A DNA stretch of 42,065 nt. Source: Maribacter sp. (GTDB lineage Bacteria > Bacteroidota > Bacteroidia > Flavobacteriales > Flavobacteriaceae). Under the pieces are notes generated by a model that saw only the letters and a program-made list of their open reading frames with translations, was not told the DNA's origin and did no database searches. Made by a program: the position numbers and the translations under genes. Positions within the stretch are counted from its first letter, which is position 1. Each line of letters starts with the position of its first letter. Shown in pieces: positions 1 to 7,545 of the stretch. The DNA lies in the NCBI GenBank assembly GCA_029287355.1, contig JARFRH010000194.1, forward strand, positions 1 through 42,065. The letters are read 5' to 3'.

Positions 1-1993
1 TTAAACGTAGTCCCGGAATTAGTCTCGTCGCGAGACCCATGAACAATCCATCGCCCATAATCGAAAAGGCCTGATCCCGATCTCTAGGCAATGGACGATA
101 GGTTACTTTTTTCGATTCTTTCTTTTTGAATTGCGCCCATCTCCATTGATCCACGTGACGGTCCCAATCACCTAAGACCATATCGAACAAGCGAGCCCTA
201 GCATACATCGCAGCATCTACTTCGTACTTTTCATCATCTCGAAGGTTTTCCAGCATTTCATCGGTGCTGATCAATTGATCCGAATACCCATAGCTGGCCA
301 AGTCTCCATGGCCATCACCAGCATGCTCTTCAATCATATACAACGCATTTCCAAAATCAATATTAAAGTCATCTAATGCAGATTGCTTCGGGATATAATA
401 TAATTTAGGATTCGTATGGTAGATGCCAATGGCATCGGATAAATCACCAATGGTGAAGGGCGCATAAGGATGTGACCCTGTATAGAAATCTTCAAGTAAT
501 TCCTGTACAAAAGTATCTTGCAATTCATCCATTACATACTGCTTTTGAAATACCATGGATTGCAAGTATAATTCAGAGACCTTTCGTTGTGCCCTCATGA
601 CGTATTCCTTACCGTTCTCATGACGAAGCCTTAGCGACTTCGATTGATGTCCTCCACCCCTTCGAACAGGTGTTAGCCCTCCGAAAAGTGTATCAAGATT
701 AACTGTTGGTACCGTAACTTCCGTTCCATAATATTTCCGATAACGGTCTCCCCATATGGTTTTGAAAAAACCGCTTTTGTCAATTTCTTCACCTGTATAT
801 ATCGAAGCCTTAGCCGTTTGAGGAAAAACATCTTCATACTTTTGGGTATGGACCTTTCGCTCAGGTGGAAGCACTTCGGTTTTAAACAAAAATTCTTCTT
901 TAGTATCCTCTTGAACACCATAAAATCGAACTTGCGAAGAACCGTCTTCGTAGATTTCCAAAGTGGCATACCCTCTATTTCCTGTTGAAAATTGGCTGCC
1001 GTTCAGTAAACGGGTTACCCCTTTTTTGGCACCCGCACCACTTACGATTTGAGGTGTATTGTGTTCTTTGATGTATTGTAGCGTATGTTCGTGGCCGGAA
1101 GCAAAAATGACCTTTTGGGAATATTGGGCCAAGGTCACCATCCGGTCTTTGAATTCGGTGTAGCGTTTGTTAATAAGATCCTCGGGCGAAGCCCCTGATG
1201 TTTTGCGAAGTACATTGATTATGCTTCCAATAATAGGCAAGGGCACTTTACTACTACTTGGAAAAATCTGCTGCTTAAATGAAAACTGTCCGCCATGCGG
1301 GCCATATGAAAACATAGGGTGGTGCATCGCGATTAAGGTGGTTTTATCCCTATTTTTTTTGATAGCGCCTTCCACTTCTTCCCAAAACTTGGCACGACTT
1401 TTAATTTCGCAATTATCATTCATCGTGGGGTGCTTGTCCCAATCGGTTAAATACCATTCGGTGTCTATAACGATAATAGCAAGCTCCTCGGACACCTTCA
1501 CAACATCAATCGGGCATCCATTTTCTGGCAAAAACGGATTTTTCTGTTTCAACTTTCCTTTGACATACTTTTCTTGTCTATCCAAGCCCTTCAAGCCTTC
1601 ATTATACCAATCATGGTTACCTGGAATGAATAATGGGCGACCATCATAATTTTCTAAGGTTGCCAATTGTGCATCAAGGTGGTTTTTAGCAGTTGAATAG
1701 GCCTTTGTAGCGTCTTTTTTGCTTGGCAATCCTGCCGGGTAGATATTATCCCCAAGAAAAATAGCCGTACTATTTTCATCGGCGGCATTCAACGTATTCT
1801 TAAATGATTTCAAAGCAGGATTCAAATCGTTATCAGGGGACAAACCGGCATCACCAATAAGATAAACCGTGTGCACAACGGTCTTGTTGGTCGCAGAATC
1901 AGAAGTCAATACACCGTCAATATACTTGGTTTGATAGGTAGCACAGCTACTTAGAATCGCTAGCAAAAGTATTGTCGGGGAATATTTCTTCAT
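1..1993 (-). CDS. Outer-membrane-type metallophosphoesterase lipoprotein, C-terminus beyond window
   Basis: The reading frame is open from the ATG at 1993 to the window edge (664 residues seen), so the C-terminus is missing. It begins with a lipoprotein signal (ILSSC, lipid Cys17). A calcineurin-like metallophosphoesterase domain follows: GDAG 47-50, GDNIY 81-85, GNHD 125-128, HH 224-225 and GHEH 300-303, which together supply the usual metal ligands. From about residue 440 there is a second region with a Gly-rich stretch (GGGHQSKSLRL), then LGDWDRH near 608-613 and PRDRDQAF near 634-641. This arrangement resembles the nucleotide loop, catalytic loop and metal aspartate of atypical kinases. 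From memory, full-length Bacteroidota relatives run to about 1200 residues and end in an outer-membrane barrel; that part is not visible here. The phosphoesterase call is firm; substrate and second-domain function are unknown. Confidence 0.85.
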   Translation of the reverse strand, partial: MKKYSPTILLLAILSSCATYQTKYIDGVLTSDSATNKTVVHTVYLIGDAGLSPDNDLNPALKSFKNTLNAADENSTAIFLGDNIYPAGLPSKKDATKAYSTAKNHLDAQLATLENYDGRPLFIPGNHDWYNEGLKGLDRQEKYVKGKLKQKNPFLPENGCPIDVVKVSEELAIIVIDTEWYLTDWDKHPTMNDNCEIKSRAKFWEEVEGAIKKNRDKTTLIAMHHPMFSYGPHGGQFSFKQQIFPSSSKVPLPIIGSIINVLRKTSGASPEDLINKRYTEFKDRMVTLAQYSQKVIFASGHEHTLQYIKEHNTPQIVSGAGAKKGVTRLLNGSQFSTGNRGYATLEIYEDGSSQVRFYGVQEDTKEEFLFKTEVLPPERKVHTQKYEDVFPQTAKASIYTGEEIDKSGFFKTIWGDRYRKYYGTEVTVPTVNLDTLFGGLTPVRRGGGHQSKSLRLRHENGKEYVMRAQRKVSELYLQSMVFQKQYVMDELQDTFVQELLEDFYTGSHPYAPFTIGDLSDAIGIYHTNPKLYYIPKQSALDDFNIDFGNALYMIEEHAGDGHGDLASYGYSDQLISTDEMLENLRDDEKYEVDAAMYARARLFDMVLGDWDRHVDQWRWAQFKKKESKKVTYRPLPRDRDQAFSIMGDGLFMGLATRLIPGLRL

Positions 1994-2049
1994 AGGAATG
2001 TTCTAGAGTCTAAATTTTCGTAATTTGTGGGGGTTCTAACCCGCTATTT

Positions 2050-3240
2050 ATGTTGAATTTACTAGAAAAAACCGAAGCCTTTGTGACCGATTTGTTAACC
2101 AATGAATTGGATACCAACTATTTGTACCACAATCTAAAACATACACAACGTGTAGTTAAAAGTACTAAAGAATTATTGAATGCCCACGAGCTTTCTGAAG
2201 AAGAAAAAGAGATCTTACTTTTGGCGACTTGGTTGCATGATACTGGCTATACCAAAGGCTCTGATGAACATGAGAAGAATAGCTGCATCATTGCCAAAAC
2301 CTTTTTGACATCAATAGGTTATGACCCAGTTCTTCAAGAAAAAGTGACTCACCTAATTATGGCTACCAAAAGACATCACGAACCGAAAAACTTGGCCGAA
2401 GAGATCATACGAGATGCAGACTCCTCGCATTTTGCTCAAAAAAGCTATTTGGAAACTTCCGAATTTTTGAGGGAAGAACTGTCGTTATTAGGCATAAAAG
2501 AATATTCGAACAAAGATTGGTGTGATGCGAACATTACCATGTTTAATAAAGAGCATCAATTTTATACCGATTATGCAAAAGAAAACTGGCAAGAGAAAAA
2601 GGAAAAAAACCTCAAAAAAATAGTCAAAGAAAAAAAGACTGTAAAAGAAATTGCCAAAAAAGAGGCCATAAAGGCAAAATACAAAAGTGATAGCCCTGAT
2701 CGCGGCATACAAACCCTATTTAGGGTTACTTTGAAAAACCATTTGACTTTAAGCGATATTGCAGATACAAAAGCGAACATTCTGCTTTCGGTAAATGCAA
2801 TTATAATTTCCGTTGCACTTTCCAATCTTATTCCCAAATTGGACAATCCTTCTAATACATATTTGATTTATCCAACAATGATTTTCTTGATATTCAGTGT
2901 AGTTTCAATGGTGTTGGCGGTATTGGCAACTAGACCCAATATAACCAGTGGACAATTCACCAAAGAAGATGTAGCCAACAAGAAAGTGAACCTATTATTC
3001 TTTGGCAATTTTCACAAAATGAAATTGGCTGAATATGAGTGGGCGATTGGCGAATTGGTTAAAGACAAGGAGTATATTTATACTTCGCTAACTAAGGACC
3101 TCTATTTTTTAGGATTGGTCTTGCATAGAAAATATAAGATTCTTCGATTGACCTATGTGATCTTCATGGTAGGAATTGTTGTTTCCGTAATAGCCTTTGC
3201 AGTAGCATTCAAGTATTTCGGACCTGAAAGAATGGGGTAA
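2050..3240 (+). CDS. HD-domain protein fused to Pycsar-effector-like (DUF5706/PycTM) membrane domain
   Basis: Residues 20-140 form an HD metal-dependent phosphohydrolase domain: H31, the H63-D64 doublet in WLHDTGY, H74 and D122/D124 in RDAD. A lysine/glutamate-rich linker of about 180-212 follows. The C-terminal part (about 218-390) has membrane segments near 243-260, 274-293 and 368-388, plus the pattern DTKANILLSVN (239-249) and FFGNFHKM. I recognise this as the DUF5706 family, whose members include PycTM, the membrane-disrupting effector of Pycsar anti-phage defence. In Pycsar the effector responds to cCMP or cUMP made by an adjacent cyclase. No cyclase is adjacent here: the next gene is convergent, 8 bp away. 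HD-DUF5706 fusions seem widespread in Flavobacteria, so a housekeeping nucleotide-signalling role is as likely as defence. The gene diverges from the metallophosphoesterase across 56 bp. Confidence 0.85.
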   Translation: MLNLLEKTEAFVTDLLTNELDTNYLYHNLKHTQRVVKSTKELLNAHELSEEEKEILLLATWLHDTGYTKGSDEHEKNSCIIAKTFLTSIGYDPVLQEKVTHLIMATKRHHEPKNLAEEIIRDADSSHFAQKSYLETSEFLREELSLLGIKEYSNKDWCDANITMFNKEHQFYTDYAKENWQEKKEKNLKKIVKEKKTVKEIAKKEAIKAKYKSDSPDRGIQTLFRVTLKNHLTLSDIADTKANILLSVNAIIISVALSNLIPKLDNPSNTYLIYPTMIFLIFSVVSMVLAVLATRPNITSGQFTKEDVANKKVNLLFFGNFHKMKLAEYEWAIGELVKDKEYIYTSLTKDLYFLGLVLHRKYKILRLTYVIFMVGIVVSVIAFAVAFKYFGPERMG

Positions 3241-3248
3241 AAAAGGTA

Positions 3249-5621
3249 TTAGCCCTTTAATTCTTCCATCAAATCTTCGTATGTATAGGTCTTCTCTGTC
3301 TCTTTGCCTTTTTTGTAAAGTATTTCTGCTCGGATGGCCTTGAGGCCGGAAACACCTTGTAAGCCCTCCAATTCTACGATTTCGATATTATTGGTGAAAT
3401 ATCCTTTCGCTTTCAAGAATTTGATATACCGTAAATACTCTAATTCATCCTTCTTATGTGAATACACGATAGCAAGTTTCCCTTTGTCGGTCAAACGCTC
3501 ATTGGTGCCCTTGATAAAAGACTTGTCAATACGCTTCTTTATAATCTCATAACGCGCATTGTAGGTTCCGTCAACATCAAATTGTTTTTCGTCCATTCTG
3601 AAACGAATAGAAAGCGAGGTATTATACACCAAAATCAAAGAGGCCACATCCAACTGAACAGGCAATTCAGGTTTTAAATTATAGTAGGTATTCTCCATCT
3701 CACACATGACCTGTAGTTGCCACAATCGAAGATTATTCAAGTACAAAGGATTAAAGGTTTTATCTCCAACAATAGAATCGCCAATGTACATGTTGTGTTC
3801 GACACCATCAGTCTTGAATCGCTCAAAAAAGTGGGGAAACATTTTTTGTGCTTTCACTTGTTTTTTATCAATGACAGCGGCCAATGTTTTATTGATATGC
3901 ATTACGCTTTCATCGTAATTCTTCCGGTGATCATAATAAGATTCGGTGGTTTCGTTAATTGTAGCATTGTAATTATCCACCATAACCTTTAGTTCTTTAT
4001 CCCCCTTCTCTAGATGTTTGAAAACGGGTGTCACCTCTTCTTTCACGAAATCAAAAATAGCCTGTTCGGTATGCGTATATAGCACCTCTTTGACCTCATC
4101 AATCTGATTGTTCACTTGAAACACCAACTCCTCATAAATTGGTAGTTTATTCTTTTTCCAAGCATGCTCAAGAATATTCTTGATATCGGATAACTGAATC
4201 ATCAAATCGTATTGAATTGCGGAGTTACGTGCTTGCGAAGAATCCTTAATATCTATCTGACCATATAAGGGATACACATCTTTAAACGAAATTTCCCGAA
4301 AAGAAGGTTGATTGCCATTTAGATCATCAATAATAAAGCGCTTCGCCTCCTCTTGAAAGCGCCAGTATACCGAAGAGTGCACTGAAGTACATTCATTCTG
4401 AATTATGGCATCGATTAAATTCTCTTCTTCGATTTTTGACCGCAATACCGCAGAGACGATAAACGGCATGACATCCTCAAGCTTGGTGGCATTAACACTA
4501 TTCAGCTCATTCACTTTAGTAGATGCGATCTCAAGCACACCTAATAGTTCTTCGTTGGCCGCTATGGGGGCAAAAATCGCACTCTTAATACCCTGCTTAT
4601 ACAAACCTTTGTATGGTGCCCTACCTTCTGATATTTTATAATACTTTTCAACATCGGAAATAGCGAAATAGTCATTCTCCTTTAGTAAAACTTTATAAGA
4701 TCCTTCGCATAATGCATCACCACAAGAGGCATATTCCTGGTCTTGCAGAATGACGCTTTCCATGTTTTGGCCATGTACTTTCTCAAACCGATCTTCCTTC
4801 GCGTTATAGGCTACAAAACCCACACGCACTTCTGACAACCTAAAAAATGACTTAAAGGTTTCTTGCAAATTGAACATGAAATTCTCACTACCTCTTTTAT
4901 CATTGGCAATGAGTCCTGATTTGATTTCCGAAATAGAATGTTCGGTGGTCACATCGAACATATTGGAAATCACAAAACCTTTTGAGATAAAGCTGTTCGG
5001 TGGAATTTTTTCTTTCCACAGATCTAAATCATCCCAGTTCTCCAAAAGTTCATCAACATCATCTTGAGTAAGTGCTTTGGCTGCATCCGTTGGAATAAGC
5101 TCTAAAAAATCGGCATTGTACAAAATACGATAGTGGTGCATCACCCCATTCGCGTCCGGTATGTCGTAATAATAGGGCCGAGAAAAATCAAGTTTGAAAC
5201 CATAATAAAAGGTGAGCACAGCAGTGGCGGACATCATATAGTTGATCCCATCCTCTTGGTTGCGAATTACCGGTTCAAAATCAGTGCCCGCTTCCTTGAG
5301 TATTTTCCGAAATCGTTTTGATGCATTGAACACGACGTTGCTCCATGGTTGTGAAGCCGTTTTGATTTCATTATTGCTCAACACTTCTGAAAAAGTATCC
5401 TCCAAAATAATCTTGATAACCTTTTCGTACTTATCGACAAGTGAAAAATCGTTAAAGCCCTCTCGAAGTTCAGGGTAGGGAGCCTGAGCCTTAAGAACCC
5501 GCTGCGCTTTTGATCGCGTAAACGGATCTTTACTCAAGGCCATCTCATCATAGTGCTCCAACAATTTATGGAAGCTTAGGAGTGGCTGAATCGGCATTAT
5601 CACTTCTTGATTATTCTTCAT
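3249..5621 (-). CDS. Large GAF-domain protein of unknown function
   Basis: This 790-residue soluble protein has no signal peptide or membrane span. Residues about 245-395 match a GAF sensory fold: FRLSEVRVGFVAYN, then CGDALCEGSYKVLL, then GIKSAIFAPIAANEELLGVLEIAS. The N-terminal 240 and C-terminal 390 residues match no family I can name; the C-terminal part looks mostly helical, with a coiled-coil-like stretch near 520-590. No kinase, cyclase, GGDEF or DNA-binding output domain is visible, so the ligand and output are unknown. It may be a flavobacterial-specific regulator. The start at 5621 gives MKNNQEVIM; an in-frame Met at residue 9 is an alternative. The 3' end lies 8 bp from the convergent HD-DUF5706 gene, leaving no room for a terminator. 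Confidence 0.75.
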   Translation of the reverse strand: MKNNQEVIMPIQPLLSFHKLLEHYDEMALSKDPFTRSKAQRVLKAQAPYPELREGFNDFSLVDKYEKVIKIILEDTFSEVLSNNEIKTASQPWSNVVFNASKRFRKILKEAGTDFEPVIRNQEDGINYMMSATAVLTFYYGFKLDFSRPYYYDIPDANGVMHHYRILYNADFLELIPTDAAKALTQDDVDELLENWDDLDLWKEKIPPNSFISKGFVISNMFDVTTEHSISEIKSGLIANDKRGSENFMFNLQETFKSFFRLSEVRVGFVAYNAKEDRFEKVHGQNMESVILQDQEYASCGDALCEGSYKVLLKENDYFAISDVEKYYKISEGRAPYKGLYKQGIKSAIFAPIAANEELLGVLEIASTKVNELNSVNATKLEDVMPFIVSAVLRSKIEEENLIDAIIQNECTSVHSSVYWRFQEEAKRFIIDDLNGNQPSFREISFKDVYPLYGQIDIKDSSQARNSAIQYDLMIQLSDIKNILEHAWKKNKLPIYEELVFQVNNQIDEVKEVLYTHTEQAIFDFVKEEVTPVFKHLEKGDKELKVMVDNYNATINETTESYYDHRKNYDESVMHINKTLAAVIDKKQVKAQKMFPHFFERFKTDGVEHNMYIGDSIVGDKTFNPLYLNNLRLWQLQVMCEMENTYYNLKPELPVQLDVASLILVYNTSLSIRFRMDEKQFDVDGTYNARYEIIKKRIDKSFIKGTNERLTDKGKLAIVYSHKKDELEYLRYIKFLKAKGYFTNNIEIVELEGLQGVSGLKAIRAEILYKKGKETEKTYTYEDLMEELKG

Positions 5622-5713
5622 GGTTCTGATTTGTAGCGAAAATCATTATAAAATTACAAAATTTAACACCGAATTTTGTTAAAGGAAAGCCTAGTGAATA
5701 AACAACATACGCC

Positions 5714-5742
5714 TTTGTTCTTCGGATATTTATCTAAATTTG
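5714..5742 (+). promoter_or_regulatory. Candidate Bacteroidota promoter of the downstream phosphoesterase
   Basis: A perfect TAnnTTTG -7 element (TAAATTTG, 5735-5742) is preceded by TTTG at 5714-5717, with a 17-bp gap; 19-21 bp is usual. The ATG at 5747 lies only 5 nt after the -7 box, so a transcript from it would be essentially leaderless. The call rests on motif match only. Confidence 0.4.
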
Positions 5743-5746
5743 GGCC

Positions 5747-6649
5747 ATGTCATCGAACTTCAGGTTATCAAGAGCGTACAAAAATGCCAAAACGGTAGCC
5801 TTTGATGATTCGTCAAAATTTATACTTTTCAGCGATTGTCACCGTGGGGATAACAGTTTCGCCGATGATTTCGCCAATAATCGCAATATCTATTTCCATG
5901 CGCTAAAACATTATTACAACAAAGGTTTTGATTATTGTGAACTGGGAGATGGGGATGAACTTTGGGAGAACACCAACTTCAAATCGATTTTTGAGGCACA
6001 TAAGAATGTTTTCAAACTGTTGAAACAATTTCATGTTGAAAGCAGATTGCACATGCTTTGGGGAAACCATGATATGGTTTACAAGGATGAGAATTACGTA
6101 AAAAAACACTTATGGAGTTATTTCGAACCTATCGAGGAATGTGAAAAAGAACTTTTTCAAGGGATTACCTACAACGAAGGTGTCATCTTAAAACACAGCC
6201 ATACCCAACAAGAAATCTTCTTGACCCACGGCCACCAAGCCGACTGGTGGAACTATACTTTTTGGCGCTGGGGCCGATTTCTGGTACGGGTACTCTGGAA
6301 GCCTTTACAGGTTTGGGGCATTGCAGACCCTACGAGTCCAGCTAAAAACTATACCGAACTTCGAAAAGTAGAGCGCCGTCTTAAGAAATGGATTTTACAG
6401 AACAATCTATTGATTACAGTGGTTGGCCATACCCACAGGCCAAGATTTCCGGAACCTGGTGATATTCCATTGTTTAACGATGGTAGTTGTGTACACCCAA
6501 GAAGTATTACGGGTATCGAAATAGAGAACGGACAAATCTCCTTGATAAAATGGCATATCGCCACCAATGATGATGGGGTTTTGAAAGTTGACCGTGTACT
6601 ACTCGAAGGGCCGCAAAAACTATCTGATTATCTGAGAGCACAAAATTGA
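5747..6649 (+). CDS. Metallophosphoesterase, LpxH-like fold
   Basis: This 300-residue calcineurin-like phosphoesterase has all the blocks of the family: FSDCHRG (D30, H32), LGDGDE (67-71), WGNHDM (GNHD 106-109), THGHQ (161-163) and VVGHTHRPRF (GHTH 227-230). There is no signal peptide, so it is probably cytosolic or peripheral on the inner membrane. The Trp/Arg-rich insertion at about 167-195 (WWNYTFWRWGRF) is reminiscent of the membrane-facing segment of LpxH/LpxG-type UDP-diacylglucosamine pyrophosphatases, but the identity as a lipid A enzyme is not established. It is transcribed alone and converges on the TonB gene with a 14-bp gap. Confidence 0.85.
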   Translation: MSSNFRLSRAYKNAKTVAFDDSSKFILFSDCHRGDNSFADDFANNRNIYFHALKHYYNKGFDYCELGDGDELWENTNFKSIFEAHKNVFKLLKQFHVESRLHMLWGNHDMVYKDENYVKKHLWSYFEPIEECEKELFQGITYNEGVILKHSHTQQEIFLTHGHQADWWNYTFWRWGRFLVRVLWKPLQVWGIADPTSPAKNYTELRKVERRLKKWILQNNLLITVVGHTHRPRFPEPGDIPLFNDGSCVHPRSITGIEIENGQISLIKWHIATNDDGVLKVDRVLLEGPQKLSDYLRAQN

Positions 6650-6663
6650 TGGGTACTTCAATT

Positions 6664-7386
6664 TTACTCCAACTTGAAATTAATGGGTATACTGTACGGT
6701 ACCGCTACATTTCTGCCTCGTTGTCTACCAGGTGTCATTTGTGGCAAGGCAGCAATAATCCGTGCTGCTTCTTTTTCCAGTGTATTATCGGGCCCGCGCA
6801 TTCTTATATTGGTGATATGCCCTTTATTATCGATTTTGAACTGAACATGTACCCTCCCTTGAATACCTAGCTCCATAGCCGAAGCTGGATATCTAAAATG
6901 CTTTATAATATGCGCTTGCATATGTTTCTGAAAGCAAGCTTTGCGTTCATTATTGGTTTTTATTTCTTCGCAACCTGGATAAATAGGCACATTCTCGATA
7001 ACTGCAAAGGGTACAGATACTTCTTCTTCTTCTTCCCCAACCTCAACATCATCAACATCCATCGCGTCTTCTATTACCGTTTCTTGACTCATCTCTGTAC
7101 TTTCGATAATCGTTTCCTCAATCTCTTCAGTATCTTCAACTATCTCGATAATTTCAGGAGCCGCGGGAGGAGGAGGTGGTGGCGCGGTTTTTATCTGTTC
7201 TGTAATAGGCACTTCTTCCTTTAAATCTGACTGCACGTCTAACATTTGAACAAAATCTGTGTTGACATCATATGATTTGTGTTCCAACGCCCTCCATGTG
7301 ATGAAGAGAATTAAGGCCAGGCCGATTACAAAGTAAAGGCCGCTATTGCGATTCAAATCTGCTTCTGGATTCTTTTTTGTTTCCAT
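6664..7386 (-). CDS. TonB family energy transducer
   Basis: TonB proteins couple the inner-membrane proton motive force to outer-membrane transporters. This 240-residue protein has a short cytoplasmic N-terminus, one membrane segment at about 16-32, a periplasmic linker and a C-terminal TonB domain at about 145-240 (YPGCE, FRYPASAMELGIQGRVHVQFKID, PYSIPINFKLE). The PGCE and KACF cysteines are typical of Bacteroidota TonB paralogues. The linker has a seven-proline run near 69-75 and then a strongly acidic stretch with EEEEE near 124-128, rather than the Pro-Lys/Glu-Pro repeats of proteobacterial TonB. No ExbB/ExbD gene is nearby, so it would share a machinery encoded elsewhere. The start ATG at 7386 is the only one upstream of the membrane segment. 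Confidence 0.9.
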   Translation of the reverse strand: METKKNPEADLNRNSGLYFVIGLALILFITWRALEHKSYDVNTDFVQMLDVQSDLKEEVPITEQIKTAPPPPPPAAPEIIEIVEDTEEIEETIIESTEMSQETVIEDAMDVDDVEVGEEEEEVSVPFAVIENVPIYPGCEEIKTNNERKACFQKHMQAHIIKHFRYPASAMELGIQGRVHVQFKIDNKGHITNIRMRGPDNTLEKEAARIIAALPQMTPGRQRGRNVAVPYSIPINFKLE

Positions 7387-7408
7387 GGCTGCTATTTTAA
7401 TTACCTCA

Positions 7409-7448
7409 AGTTAAAACAGTTAACTCTCAATTAATATGACAAATGTCA
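7409..7448. promoter_or_regulatory. Two inverted repeats upstream of the TonB gene
   Basis: AGTTAA-N5-TTAACT (7409-7425) has perfect 6-bp arms. TGACA-N2-TGTCA (7437-7448) has perfect 5-bp arms. Both lie 23-62 bp upstream of the TonB start, where operators would be expected. I do not recognise the regulator. In AT-rich DNA the first repeat could be chance; the second is less likely to be. Confidence 0.3.
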
Positions 7449-7545
7449 GGTCATGAAGGTTGTGTGTTAAATTTTGATGGATTCCAAAATAATTTAATAC
7501 GAAACACTTTGTTTCTTACCAATAGGCTAGGTCAGCTAGTAAATC

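Noticed and set aside
1167-1649. Open frame of 160 codons on the plus strand
   Set aside because: It lies opposite the metallophosphoesterase domain, whose catalytic motifs are read on the minus strand. Its translation is low-complexity and matches nothing.
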